The notes below the pieces were generated by a model. It worked only from the letters and a program-made list of their open reading frames with translations. It searched no databases and had not been told where the DNA came from. Below are positions 36,608 through 45,881 of a stretch of 64,000 bases of DNA, in pieces (the first letter of the stretch is position 1; each line of letters begins with the position of its first letter). This DNA comes from GCA-2693325 sp036343635 (lineage in GTDB: Bacteria; Latescibacterota; UBA2968; UBA8231), in the NCBI GenBank assembly GCA_036343635.1, contig JAYYVF010000085.1, forward strand, positions 28,432-92,431, written 5' to 3'. The position numbers and the translations under genes were made by a program.

Positions 36608-37510
36608 TTAGTTAGCCATGCGGGCTTTCAAACGACCCCAACTATCAGCCTCAACGGCCGTTCCAGTTCCACCGGTTCCACCGTTAGCGCCCTCAGTAGG
36701 TACCGTGATAAAATCAGATCCATTCGAGTTGTCTTGAAATGCACCGTTCACAGGTGTTGTACCCGGCTGCTTTTCACGACCAACTTCAGGATTCTCCGTT
36801 TCATCAAATTGGAACGTTAAACCAATGATCTGGTCGGGTCCAAAGTTGTGACGTGCACTACCGTCTGGACCGGTCTTATCGTGGGTATCCCAAATTGCCT
36901 GCTTTACCTCGTAAGTATAGGTAACAGTGCTACCAGCTGGCTGACTCAATGGCTTCGCGTCTGCTGGATCAATCGTCCAACGGTATACAAAGAAGGGCTC
37001 TTCAGTCGACCAAAGGATGCTCTCCTCAGGTACGTTAAAGATCCACTCATCTTTTTGACCGGCAGCAGGAAGAACACGGATACCATACTGTTGACCGGAT
37101 ACCATCTCGGTTTCATTGAAGTTTTCACTCGTATGATCTGGGTCGATAATAATCTCGAGCGAATCATCCTTCCAGTATTCTTGAGGGTTTTCAACGAATA
37201 GCCCCAAAGAGTCATCCGTAACGCGTGCAAAATAATAAAGCGAGTTATCTGGGGCTGAGCTCCACGCGACGTAAAGCACACAATCCCAGTCATCCTTAGC
37301 TGGTGGCCATTCACTTCCAAGGATTTCGTACATCAAATCCGGCGTAATAGCAAACGCAGGATCAATCCAACCCCAGTCATCGCTACTTCCATCAATGACC
37401 ATAGCATCGGGATTTGGGACTTGGGGCATGAAGTACGTTGCCTGGTGGGCAAAAGCCACCGAGGACGTCAACAATGCTCCCACAGCTAAAGCAATACCGA
37501 GTTTCTTCAT
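36608..37510 (-). CDS. Secreted CBM9-like protein
   Basis: The 300-residue protein has a clear Sec signal peptide ('MKKLGIALAVGALL', cleavage near 'AFA'). It carries a domain resembling the family 9 carbohydrate-binding module/DOMON-like fold: 'MVIDGSSDDWGWID', 'VLYVAWSSAPDNSLYYFARVTDD', 'YWKDDSLEIIIDPD'. The C-terminus is a glycine-rich linker followed by 'DSWGRLKARMAN', a short tail I have seen on related secreted proteins. GGAGG sits eight bases before the ATG, and a sigma-70-type promoter lies about 160 bases upstream. It is the first gene of the block and could be its most expressed product. Binding target unknown. Confidence 0.8.
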   Translation of the reverse strand: MKKLGIALAVGALLTSSVAFAHQATYFMPQVPNPDAMVIDGSSDDWGWIDPAFAITPDLMYEILGSEWPPAKDDWDCVLYVAWSSAPDNSLYYFARVTDDSLGLFVENPQEYWKDDSLEIIIDPDHTSENFNETEMVSGQQYGIRVLPAAGQKDEWIFNVPEESILWSTEEPFFVYRWTIDPADAKPLSQPAGSTVTYTYEVKQAIWDTHDKTGPDGSARHNFGPDQIIGLTFQFDETENPEVGREKQPGTTPVNGAFQDNSNGSDFITVPTEGANGGTGGTGTAVEADSWGRLKARMAN

Positions 37511-37666
37511 GGTAAAACCTCCAATAGCTCGGAAAAATGTGGCTGAGCCAAACCGAATGTTCGGCCCCCTTCAAACAACCAAAACCACCCCGCACCCCTT
37601 GTGGGAGAGGGTATACAGCTTTAATGTAGGCTACTACTTAAACAAAACCTACGAAAAATCCTCTGA

Positions 37667-37695
37667 AACATACCATACCGCATGCATCGAGTCAA
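37667..37695 (-). promoter_or_regulatory. Sigma-70-type promoter for the CBM9-like gene
   Basis: On the minus strand TTGACT (37690-37695) and TATGTT (37667-37672) are 17 bases apart. This would give a leader of about 150 bases, which contains the palindrome CCGAACATTCGG near 37552-37563. The 288-base divergent gap also serves the plus-strand gene at 37799, for which I saw no clear promoter. Confidence 0.45.
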
Positions 37696-37798
37696 GAAAT
37701 TTTATATTATTTGATTCACTGAAAAAATTTGCACAAAGGTCTATGGATCGCTTGTCATTAAATTGGAACTACTTGTTTTTAAAAAAAAGTGAAACGTA

Positions 37799-39733
37799 AT
37801 GCTTGAAGCGAATTCGAAAAAAGGAATCACAAAACGCGCAGTGATATTGGGAAGTTGTTTTTGCTTCCTTATATCATTAGGGGAACCGTACGGCGTGCTT
37901 GTCCTGAACGGATCCCCTATGGCAGCAGACTTTTCTGCTGGAGCAGCCTTGTTTTTGTTTTTTATCATTACGTGCCTACTCAACCCTTTTCTCTCCTACT
38001 TGGGTAGAGCGCCACTCTCTCGGAAAGAATTGGCTACCATCTACATAATGATGATAGTGGCCTCAGCTATACCCTCATGGGGATTTACAATGAACTTGAT
38101 CCCCCTCCTCGGTGGTTTTTTCTACTATGCTACACCTGAGAATGAGTGGAGTTCGGTCATTCAACCCCATATACCCAGTTGGCTCGTGCCCGAATCTTCT
38201 GAGTCCGTATGGAACCTGTTTGAAGGGTTACCGCAAGGACTCCCTATTCCATGGAGTTCGTGGTTTGGTCCACTATTTGCATGGACTTTCTTCGTCGTAT
38301 CATTGTATTGTGTAACACTTTGCCTTCTTGTAATACTCCGTAAACAGTGGATAGAACGCGAAAGATTGCTTTTCCCTCTCTCCACATTGCCGCTTGAGAT
38401 GTGTAACACGCAGCCGAACCGTGTGCTCGCTCCTTTTTTTCGGAACAAACTTACTTGGGTAGGCTTTTCTGTTCCTGCCGCTATCAACTCTATAAACGCC
38501 CTCAACGTATTTTATCCATTCGTTCCCCGAATCGACCTTACCTCACAAATACTGTTATGGCGAAACAATATCGAACTTTTGTGTACTCCCCGTTTTGAAG
38601 TGATTGGTTTGTCCTATTTGCTTAGCCTTGATGTTTCGATAAGCGTCTGGTTTTTCGCCATCCTTTCAATCTTCATAATGGGTTGTGAACGAGTTATTGG
38701 ATGGAGCATTGGTCCCATACAGCCGTTTTCTGACCCGGCGACGCCATCGGTTGCTCACATAGCATTAGGTGCACTGTTCTATTTGGTAGTGTCTACATTT
38801 TGGCAAAGTAGATCTCACCTAAAAAATGTGTTTAGGAAAGCTCTTAACGGAGACAAGCAGATAGACGATAGTGATGAACTCATGTCGTACAGAGGTGCAT
38901 TGGGAGGATTAGTGTCTTTTACTGTCTTGTGTCTATTTTGGCTTTCGGCTACAGGTATGAACTTGGCAACCGCTGTTGTATTTTTTCTTACAGCTATAAT
39001 TATTTTTGTAGGGTTAGCGCGAATAGTTTCCCAAACAGGACTCGCCTACGGCCGAGCGCCGGTAGCAGCACCAATGTTTACTGTAAATTCATTAGGGACT
39101 GGGGTTATTGGCCCCTCCGGTCTTACGACTCTTAGCCTCAGTTTCGCCTGGGCAGCGGACATCCGAACATTTGTCATGGCACAGGCTGCCACCGGTTTAA
39201 AACTGTCAGAGGTAACAAGATTAGAGAGCAGGCGTTTACTTTTAGTTTTACTTATTTCCATCGCTACAACCCTCTGCGGATCGATAATAGCCGTCCTACA
39301 CATTGCCTACAAATTCGGCGGCATTAATTTATCTGGGTGGCAGTTTATCGGACTACCGTCTTTCGCAGGCAATTGGGTCTCGCACAATATAAACAACTCG
39401 CAACCCATACAATTTTGGCATTTAGGATTCACAGCAATCGGGTCCGCGATAATGGCAATTCTGTCTCTATTAAAAGCTCGCTTTGTTGGATTTTCTATTC
39501 ATCCAATCGGTTTGACTTTAGGATTTACCCACCCAATTAGAAATATTTGGTTCTCTGTTTTTGTTGCCTGGTTATTAAAAACTCTCATTCTTAAGTACGG
39601 TGGCGCCAACCTCTATAGCCGACTAAAACCTTTTTTCTTAGGTATGGTTTTGGGAACCTTTGGATCTGCAGGTTTCTGGTTAATAGTCAGTGCAATTACT
39701 GGGGTAGGCGGGCTCATTTTTACCTTAGGTTGA
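37799..39733 (+). CDS. DUF6785/DUF6784-type polytopic membrane protein
   Basis: The 644-residue protein has about 14 hydrophobic segments. Its N-terminal half carries the pattern I associate with DUF6785: 'NPFLSYLGRAPLSRKELATIYIMMIVASAIPSWG' in pieces, 'FFYYATPENEWSSVI' and 'IPSWLVPE'. The C-terminal half fits the companion DUF6784 ('FVMAQAATGLKL', 'HPIGLTLGF'). The family is found in uncultured and PVC/Armatimonadota-type bacteria and resembles oligopeptide-transporter-like membrane proteins, but transport has not been shown. It is transcribed away from the CBM9-like gene. Confidence 0.75.
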   Translation: MLEANSKKGITKRAVILGSCFCFLISLGEPYGVLVLNGSPMAADFSAGAALFLFFIITCLLNPFLSYLGRAPLSRKELATIYIMMIVASAIPSWGFTMNLIPLLGGFFYYATPENEWSSVIQPHIPSWLVPESSESVWNLFEGLPQGLPIPWSSWFGPLFAWTFFVVSLYCVTLCLLVILRKQWIERERLLFPLSTLPLEMCNTQPNRVLAPFFRNKLTWVGFSVPAAINSINALNVFYPFVPRIDLTSQILLWRNNIELLCTPRFEVIGLSYLLSLDVSISVWFFAILSIFIMGCERVIGWSIGPIQPFSDPATPSVAHIALGALFYLVVSTFWQSRSHLKNVFRKALNGDKQIDDSDELMSYRGALGGLVSFTVLCLFWLSATGMNLATAVVFFLTAIIIFVGLARIVSQTGLAYGRAPVAAPMFTVNSLGTGVIGPSGLTTLSLSFAWAADIRTFVMAQAATGLKLSEVTRLESRRLLLVLLISIATTLCGSIIAVLHIAYKFGGINLSGWQFIGLPSFAGNWVSHNINNSQPIQFWHLGFTAIGSAIMAILSLLKARFVGFSIHPIGLTLGFTHPIRNIWFSVFVAWLLKTLILKYGGANLYSRLKPFFLGMVLGTFGSAGFWLIVSAITGVGGLIFTLG

Positions 39734-39839
39734 TTCCAATTCAGATAACAATTTCTTGAGACCTTCGACATGCAAATTATTTCATTTTACATATTAAATA
39801 ACTACCATAAATCATTAAGTATAAATCATTTACTCTAAC

Positions 39840-40298
39840 TTATTTAAGATTAGAACTCCGGAAAAAAATATCGATCACCTCAGAACTGTCTACCGCAGAG
39901 GTAAGCTCTGAACGTACTTTTTCCTGTTGAAGCGTACGCGACAAAGCCGCTAACAACTCCATATGTTGTTTTTGGTGCTTTACAGGAGTAGCTAGAAGAG
40001 CAATTATCTTAACTGGTTCATTGTCAATTGCAGAAAAATCAACACCAAAACGAGAGATCCCCACTGCCAACAACTGATGTTGAATGTCATCCTGATGCGC
40101 ATGAGGGACAGCTACCCCTTTTCCTATTCCTGTAGAAGCCTCACGTTCACGTTTAATAATATTGGCAACCAGCTTCTTAACATTTACCCCATCAGCAACC
40201 AAAACCGTAGCTAATTCCCTAATAGCTTCAAAGTTTCGACGCGAATTAAGTCCAATAAGAATATGGTGGGGCTTTAGTATGCGATCCCATTTGACCAT
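39840..40298 (-). CDS. PTS EIIA type-2 domain protein (PtsN-like)
   Basis: The 152-residue single-domain protein matches the fructose/nitrogen PTS EIIA fold. 'REREASTGIGKGVAVPHAH' contains the phosphorylatable histidine H66, and 'IALLATPVKHQKQHMELLAALSR' follows. Stand-alone EIIA proteins of this type usually regulate rather than transport; PtsN is often linked with RpoN-dependent genes. No PTS permease, HPr or EI is in the window. It is convergent with the DUF6785-like gene and lies 67 bases downstream of the DUF2723 gene. A 10-base direct repeat ATAAATCATT (39807, 39821) follows its stop. Confidence 0.85.
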   Translation of the reverse strand: MVKWDRILKPHHILIGLNSRRNFEAIRELATVLVADGVNVKKLVANIIKREREASTGIGKGVAVPHAHQDDIQHQLLAVGISRFGVDFSAIDNEPVKIIALLATPVKHQKQHMELLAALSRTLQQEKVRSELTSAVDSSEVIDIFFRSSNLK

Positions 40299-40365
40299 AT
40301 CAGTAGGTATCCCCCCGTGTCATCAATATGGCCAAAACTACGCCTTATATTTTCAAAGTCAACAC

Positions 40366-42210
40366 TTACAAACTCTGACTCACTGCTATCTTATATAGAT
40401 GTCGAGCCCCTTCAATATCCCCTTTTTTCTCAAGGATTTTTGCTAATAGCTTGTATGGGTGCGAACGAAAAGGATCTAATTTTATAGCTTTCCTTGCATG
40501 ATTTTCGGCAGCTTCGATTTGATTTAGCCGCAGCAACATTAATCCAATATTATATTGAACTGTTCGCGAATCATGGGCAACCAAAGCAGCCTGCTTATAG
40601 GCATCTATGGATTTCTGAAAATCACCGTCCACCCGTTGCCGTTCGGCAATCATAAACCAATAATTGCTAGCTATTTTACGAATCCAGGGATCTAAACTTT
40701 GTGCCCCATTTTCGGCTCTATTTAAATCAATTTCCTTTTCATACATAGGATCCTTGACTTCGCGTTTTGGAACAAGACGATAGACCAGACCAGAGGGAGC
40801 AAATGCATAATCTGGAAGCGGAGAACGCCTTGCGACGAGATAAAAAAGCGGCCTCTTTCCCAAAGCGAGCACTGATTCCCTTTCTCTCTGAATAACAAAC
40901 TGTTTTGATGGTGAAGCCATTCTATCCGAAACAGTTAATAAATCTGTACCACGACCAGCACGGTTATAAATTGAGACATCCTTTCGTATTTTCTCTATGC
41001 GGATCAAATAATCGAGCACATAGGATGCATCATCGCCATCTGTAATCAAGATAGCGTCCTTCGGCAGGTCACCCAAAACACTCCGTCCATATTCATAAGC
41101 CAAATTTTCCTGACTTAAATCAGCCTTTGCCCATTGACTCCCCAAAACACACACCACCCCCGAAAAAGTGACCACAACCCGCCTCCATTCCTTACCCGGT
41201 AAACTTCCAATATGGTCAAGCCCATATCCGAGGAATAAAGAAAAAACCGCGAAGGTTATAAGAAAAAACACAGCTATTCCATTTGGATCTCGATGATAGT
41301 TTAGAGCAATTAAGAGATTAGTTATTACAGTAAAAATACTTAACAAAAACAAATTTTGGTCTTTCCTAAAAGCACAGTACCCACCCCATATTATTAGGGG
41401 GACAAGCAACACGTGCCATTCTTCAACAAAAAGAGTCATGAACCGACGCGCATTAATAAGCAATCCCTCTACGGGCAACGAAAAAAAAGAACGACTATAT
41501 ATGGCTCCCGTCAGGTGAGCCCATAAATCTGCGGCTGTACTAATGTCACCCCAATGAAAACCCGCCCCTAAACCGTTTCGAATTGGAAGGTATAAAACAA
41601 TGCTGTAACCGCCGATTAAAGACAAAAACGCCTTAGCCAACAATCTTCTCCGGAACAAAATTTTGTTCCATCGAAAAAGTATTAGGAATATTAGTGCAGG
41701 GGCCAACAATGCTTGATTAAGGTGTGCAGTCAAACCCAACCCCATTAGCCAAGCCAAAAGACAAAATAATCGCTCGTTTTTTCGTTCAATCGCTTGGAGA
41801 CCGTACCTCAATGCAAGAATAAAAAACACTATCGAAAGTCCATACACCTCAGATATCGTGGCCTGTCCCCAATAGGTTGCCGAGAAACCAAAACATAGAG
41901 CCGCTCCAGAGGCTGCAATCCAATTAACCCCCCTATCCCGTAAAATCCACACAAAAAGGCCAACACCAATAGAAGCTATAGATGCAGTAGCCAAATTAAC
42001 CTGTAAGGCGGGCCCTCCCCACGGAACAAAATTAGCTAAGCACCGAGCAATTAAAACATATAAGGGATAACCAGTAGGGTGCGGAGTACCAAGCAAATAC
42101 GTAGCACCGATAAGCTCTCCGCTACCTTCCACATATACCGTTGGACAAATAGTTAAAAGATAGCATATAAAGGTGATGAATCCACAAAACACCGGTGAGT
42201 ATTGTGGCAA
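40366..42210 (-). CDS. DUF2723 family membrane protein (O-mannosyltransferase-like) with C-terminal TPR
   Basis: I place the start at TTG 42210 (614 residues) because GGAGG lies five bases upstream, inside the end of the previous gene. A longer in-frame TTG at 42249 would overlap that gene by 38 bases. The N-terminus has the DUF2723 signature region ('CPTVYVEGSGELIGATYLLGTPHPTGYPLY', in pieces), with an acidic residue before the first periplasmic loop and about 11 membrane segments. It ends with two to three TPR repeats. The family is related to GT-C protein O-mannosyltransferases (TMEM260); donor and acceptor here are unknown. Confidence 0.82.
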   Translation of the reverse strand: MPQYSPVFCGFITFICYLLTICPTVYVEGSGELIGATYLLGTPHPTGYPLYVLIARCLANFVPWGGPALQVNLATASIASIGVGLFVWILRDRGVNWIAASGAALCFGFSATYWGQATISEVYGLSIVFFILALRYGLQAIERKNERLFCLLAWLMGLGLTAHLNQALLAPALIFLILFRWNKILFRRRLLAKAFLSLIGGYSIVLYLPIRNGLGAGFHWGDISTAADLWAHLTGAIYSRSFFSLPVEGLLINARRFMTLFVEEWHVLLVPLIIWGGYCAFRKDQNLFLLSIFTVITNLLIALNYHRDPNGIAVFFLITFAVFSLFLGYGLDHIGSLPGKEWRRVVVTFSGVVCVLGSQWAKADLSQENLAYEYGRSVLGDLPKDAILITDGDDASYVLDYLIRIEKIRKDVSIYNRAGRGTDLLTVSDRMASPSKQFVIQRERESVLALGKRPLFYLVARRSPLPDYAFAPSGLVYRLVPKREVKDPMYEKEIDLNRAENGAQSLDPWIRKIASNYWFMIAERQRVDGDFQKSIDAYKQAALVAHDSRTVQYNIGLMLLRLNQIEAAENHARKAIKLDPFRSHPYKLLAKILEKKGDIEGARHLYKIAVSQSL

Positions 42211-42211
42211 C

Positions 42212-44638
42212 TTAACCTCCCCAAAATTCCAAAACACGACATCTACCAATAACTTCCCACCAACTATCTTTTTGCTTTACGAAACCGTAGACAAGTGAGA
42301 AAAATAACATTTGCAAGCTAACTGGAAGTGCAAAAGGCTGAATAGCCAACGGATCTAATTGAAGGCCTTCATAATGTGGACCTTTTAAGTAGCGACAGAA
42401 TAAGGCAATGCAAAGCAATAAAATAGTTACACATGCGCCCCAAAGACCATAACGGAACGCATCAGACGAAAATTCGAACACTACTTCCTGGGTCCCTGGT
42501 GAAACAACAACACCACGAAATAAGTGGTTTGCAAATAAAATTGGCGATTCCTTTCCATCAACAAATGCCCGCCAACCCGGATAATTCGTGTCGCTTAAAA
42601 CCAAGATGCCACCGTTATGATTACCCAATAAAATCCTAACGAATTCATCTCTATATTCAACGATTTCTATCTGCCCTACCATATCTCCACCAGACTTAAA
42701 CCCTACTGGAACATCCTCCAATAGAACAAGATTAGCCCCTAACTCTCCCTCCCTCAGCAACGACAAACGCCGTGATCGATCTTTAACAACGGTGTAATCG
42801 GTTGCTAAATATGCACGAGAAAGTGTATTGGTAATGCGGTATACATAGATATCTGAGGCATATATTAATTCTAAATTTGGCGCATTGAGCGAGTTCATCG
42901 AGACAAGGTATTCAATCCCTGCTGTTTTGATAGCACCAGGATATAGACTGGCAAATTCCCACTGTCTACGTAGATGCAATGGGCTCCAGCCAGGTAACAT
43001 ATTGTGCAGCCCATACTGACCGCCGCTGTATAGCCTCAAAGTCTCATTGTAGCGGAGATAAGAGCTTGCGTCGACTGCCCATCCGCTGTGCCAATTGAAA
43101 TGGCTATTTTTTTCGTTGACCAAACTCAGAATACGGGGTGGGACAATTGCCCCGTGATCATCAAGTATTGCCGAAGCCGTAACTGGTGTTTTTCGGTAAG
43201 AATCGACATTAATAGTACCATTAAAATCATAGCCAAATCGATATAGCTCGAAAAAGCTAATGAGAGGAACGATGACCAACAGTTTTCGAAAGTTTTTTCT
43301 CAGCAAAATCGTCAACATACAAAAACACACAGAAATCAATATTACAAACTCCGAGCGTACGTGGTCTACATAACGCAAAAGATTTTCCCCCCCCACAGCC
43401 AGCACCCACGATGATTCGGCAAAAAACAATCTGGCATTCAACAGTATCGGCAAGGCCGCACAAACAATGGTCACTATTACAAAACAATAGCCGCGTCGAT
43501 CACCGCCTTTCTGCAATCTGTCAAGTCCCATACCAGCCAGCGCACTAATACCAAAAGAAAAAAACAACAAAAATCGAGTAGGAATTCTAAAAAAACTTAA
43601 TCCGGGAAGTTCGTAGAATAGCTCAAAAAAACCGTTAAATTTCCCAAGTGATAAAACCAATCCTATAGACGTGAGTAACGCAAAAAAACCCACAGGCTCT
43701 GAGGAGCATTGCCGAATTGCGATCCACGACAAAATAATTGCAACTACGCCCATAAACGGGCACAGCTGTATAAAAAAACCTGCTGCTCCACCCCAATACG
43801 TTCCGAATGCAGAATTGCCGTGGAAACTTGGAATTAGTAATTCAACAAGCCGCTCAGGAGGAAGAGACATATTAACAAATTGTCCCAATGAAACCCCTTC
43901 ACTCCTACCGGACAAAAGAGTCAGTTCAGCAGTAGGCACCAACTGTGGACCGGCCAAGCCAAGCCCTAATATTAGGAACATCAATAACTCTGCAAAACAA
44001 AATAAGGGCCTACGAAGTGCCCACCAGAGATACAACGCGTACATGGTGGCTGCAAGAATCCCATATGCTGCCGCCTGAGGATGTCCACTTAGAAATTTCA
44101 TGGCAACAATCAGTGCAACAACAAGGAGTGCCCATATTCGACCATCTCGCAACCAGAGCGTAATCACTGCACACAACAAGGGTAGCCATGCACAAGCAGC
44201 AACAAAATTAGGAGACATAGCTCGAACTACCATGTATCCAGAGAGAGCGAAAACCAGTCCCGAAGTTGCCGAAGCCAAAGGGGTAGTTTTCCAAAGTCTC
44301 ATCAAAAAGTACATACCACCAGCACCCAACCATCCGTGCAAAACGATACTTAACGAGATTCCTATGTGAGTTGGAAGTAAGCCTAAGAAAATGTTCAACG
44401 GATAAATTGGTCCAGCTTGCCCTTCGGCAAATAATGGGAAACCGCCGCTTATGGCAGAATTCCAGAAAGAGAATCCACCAGATTTTACCAATTGAGAAAA
44501 ATATTCGCGGAAGGGATAATTCTGAACCATGACATCTTGAACAAAGAAAGCCTCATCAGTATTTAAGGCATGGCGGTAAAAAAAAACAATTAGGCCACCC
44601 AAGAAAATCGGACAAATTATTTTAGATCGGTCTCTCAC
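42212..44638 (-). CDS. YfhO family membrane protein
   Basis: The 808-residue protein has about 12 membrane segments. It opens 'DEAFFVQDVMVQNYPFREYF', followed by 'WNSAISGGFPLFAEGQAGPIYPLN', the start pattern of the YfhO/GT-C-like family. A large periplasmic domain (about 460-740) contains 'LVLSDTNYPGWRAFVDGKESPI', diagnostic for the family. YfhO proteins are implicated in lipoteichoic or surface glycan modification in Gram-positive bacteria; the role in Gram-negatives is unknown. It overlaps the SGNH gene by four bases and its stop lies two bases before the DUF2723 start. Confidence 0.85.
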   Translation of the reverse strand: MRDRSKIICPIFLGGLIVFFYRHALNTDEAFFVQDVMVQNYPFREYFSQLVKSGGFSFWNSAISGGFPLFAEGQAGPIYPLNIFLGLLPTHIGISLSIVLHGWLGAGGMYFLMRLWKTTPLASATSGLVFALSGYMVVRAMSPNFVAACAWLPLLCAVITLWLRDGRIWALLVVALIVAMKFLSGHPQAAAYGILAATMYALYLWWALRRPLFCFAELLMFLILGLGLAGPQLVPTAELTLLSGRSEGVSLGQFVNMSLPPERLVELLIPSFHGNSAFGTYWGGAAGFFIQLCPFMGVVAIILSWIAIRQCSSEPVGFFALLTSIGLVLSLGKFNGFFELFYELPGLSFFRIPTRFLLFFSFGISALAGMGLDRLQKGGDRRGYCFVIVTIVCAALPILLNARLFFAESSWVLAVGGENLLRYVDHVRSEFVILISVCFCMLTILLRKNFRKLLVIVPLISFFELYRFGYDFNGTINVDSYRKTPVTASAILDDHGAIVPPRILSLVNEKNSHFNWHSGWAVDASSYLRYNETLRLYSGGQYGLHNMLPGWSPLHLRRQWEFASLYPGAIKTAGIEYLVSMNSLNAPNLELIYASDIYVYRITNTLSRAYLATDYTVVKDRSRRLSLLREGELGANLVLLEDVPVGFKSGGDMVGQIEIVEYRDEFVRILLGNHNGGILVLSDTNYPGWRAFVDGKESPILFANHLFRGVVVSPGTQEVVFEFSSDAFRYGLWGACVTILLLCIALFCRYLKGPHYEGLQLDPLAIQPFALPVSLQMLFFSLVYGFVKQKDSWWEVIGRCRVLEFWGG

Positions 44639-45798
44639 TTTACCTCCACACCAATGCTATATTCCCGCAGTTCTCCACATGTATTCGTGGCAGCAAGGTC
44701 ATGCCCCTCTTTATTCCAATGGCTGTCGCGCAAATACAAGGTTTTTTCTTTCTCTTTAGAACGAAAAGCCGGCAATAAGTCCAAAAAAGAGATCCCGTAT
44801 TGTTCAGCAATACGCGCTAAAATATTATTGGGTTTTTCCAGTATGTAGTTACCGACGAGTCCATGTAGATTTTTTTTTCTTTTCCAATCCTTAGCTTCTA
44901 CTTGAACTATTGACGGAACGTAAACCAGCTGGAACCGAGCACCCGTCCTCCTAACAGAATCAGCAAAATCACGAAGAATTAAACCGGTTAGATCCCAGAC
45001 AGGATTCCATTTTTGCTCCAAGTCTTGTCCATAAAGACCGTCGTAATATGCAGACACTTGCCCACCCTTGACTTCTTCCGAAAATAACTTGCTTAAAAGT
45101 ACATAAAGGTGAGAATTTAATCTCATATAATGGTTTACTCTTTGCCAAACTGTACCTTCGTCGTATCGAGATTCATCCCAATATGCCGTTCGCTTTACTG
45201 GCACCCCTCCAAGTTCTAAGTTGCCAGATAATTGAGGACGAAAAAAAGGCTTTTGACCGCGTTCAGCTCCAATGCCACGATGGGAAGCATTATTCCAAAG
45301 ATCATTCCCATAAAAAAGCAGAATCACGTCGTCAGCCTGATAATGACGACCGGTTTCTTGAAAGAGTAAATAAGCCTGGTCTGTACCGTATCCAGCCACA
45401 CCGAAGTTAAGCACATCAGTAATTCCATCAGTTATAGAAAGACATTCCTCGAGCCGAGAACTAAAAGTTTCATCCTCACTCACTCCCCAACCCTCTGCGA
45501 AGGAATCACCGAAAACAAGAAGCCTACGCACACCCATCGGTTTTTCCATAGGAGCTTCTGGACCGCGCAAACCTTTAGAATTAATTCGAATTTTTACATC
45601 AAATTCTGGAGTAATTAACCTCCCAGCCGCATTAGGGACATGCCGCCAGCCAAGCCTATTATCAAATTGCCATATCCCGGGAGGTCTTCTGTAAACTTGG
45701 GGAAACAAAAAAGCCAGTAGGCCTTCACAAAGCCCTAATCCAACCAGGAATGACAGAACAAACATTGTCAACTTTGCTATTTTGGAAAGACGATACAT
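44635..45798 (-). CDS. SGNH/GDSL-family hydrolase, membrane-anchored
   Basis: The 387-residue protein has one N-terminal membrane or signal segment (about 10-33). SGNH block I 'VFGDSFAEGWG' carries nucleophile S99, 'FYGNDLWN' provides block III, and 'LRDSHWNKEGH' (D358, H360) supplies the acid and base near the C-terminus. The last motif resembles AlgJ/AlgX-type O-acetyl transferases and esterases. It likely removes or adds acetyl or acyl groups on an extracytoplasmic glycan. GAGGAG precedes the ATG. It begins the minus-strand YfhO/DUF2723 operon and is divergent from the sugar-activation genes. Confidence 0.82.
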   Translation of the reverse strand: MYRLSKIAKLTMFVLSFLVGLGLCEGLLAFLFPQVYRRPPGIWQFDNRLGWRHVPNAAGRLITPEFDVKIRINSKGLRGPEAPMEKPMGVRRLLVFGDSFAEGWGVSEDETFSSRLEECLSITDGITDVLNFGVAGYGTDQAYLLFQETGRHYQADDVILLFYGNDLWNNASHRGIGAERGQKPFFRPQLSGNLELGGVPVKRTAYWDESRYDEGTVWQRVNHYMRLNSHLYVLLSKLFSEEVKGGQVSAYYDGLYGQDLEQKWNPVWDLTGLILRDFADSVRRTGARFQLVYVPSIVQVEAKDWKRKKNLHGLVGNYILEKPNNILARIAEQYGISFLDLLPAFRSKEKEKTLYLRDSHWNKEGHDLAATNTCGELREYSIGVEVK

Positions 45799-45829
45799 GT
45801 CCGATGGGCTCCTCTAAGTATGTGAACGC

Positions 45830-45858
45830 AAAGTACTTGGGCTCAATACACTTGTCAA
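45830..45858 (-). promoter_or_regulatory. Promoter for the SGNH-YfhO-DUF2723 operon
   Basis: On the minus strand TTGACA (45853-45858) is 17 bases from TACTTT (45830-45835). The -35 is perfect, the -10 poor. Its -35 overlaps the -35 of the opposing promoter. Confidence 0.4.
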
Positions 45859-45881
45859 CGGTGTATAGTTGCTTAGATAAT
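45852..45881 (+). promoter_or_regulatory. Promoter for the sugar-activation operon
   Basis: TTGTCA (45852-45857) and GATAAT (45876-45881) are 18 bases apart, pointing toward the epimerase gene about 75 bases downstream. The -35 shares five bases with the minus-strand -35. Confidence 0.4.

Noticed and set aside
11820..37510. Prophage or integrative element origin for the large minus-strand block
   Set aside because: No integrase, transposase, tRNA end, or att-like repeats at its borders, and base composition looks like the flanks.
39807..39830. Direct repeat ATAAATCATT (two copies) as a CRISPR or iteron remnant
   Set aside because: Only two copies of ten A/T-rich bases in a convergent intergenic gap; too little to support either.
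42211..42249. Longer DUF2723 protein from TTG 42249
   Set aside because: It overlaps the YfhO gene by 38 bases, while TTG 42210 has GGAGG five bases upstream.
43671..44078. 135-codon open frame on plus, antisense to the YfhO-like gene
   Set aside because: Shadow of a well-supported membrane protein gene; no motif of its own.
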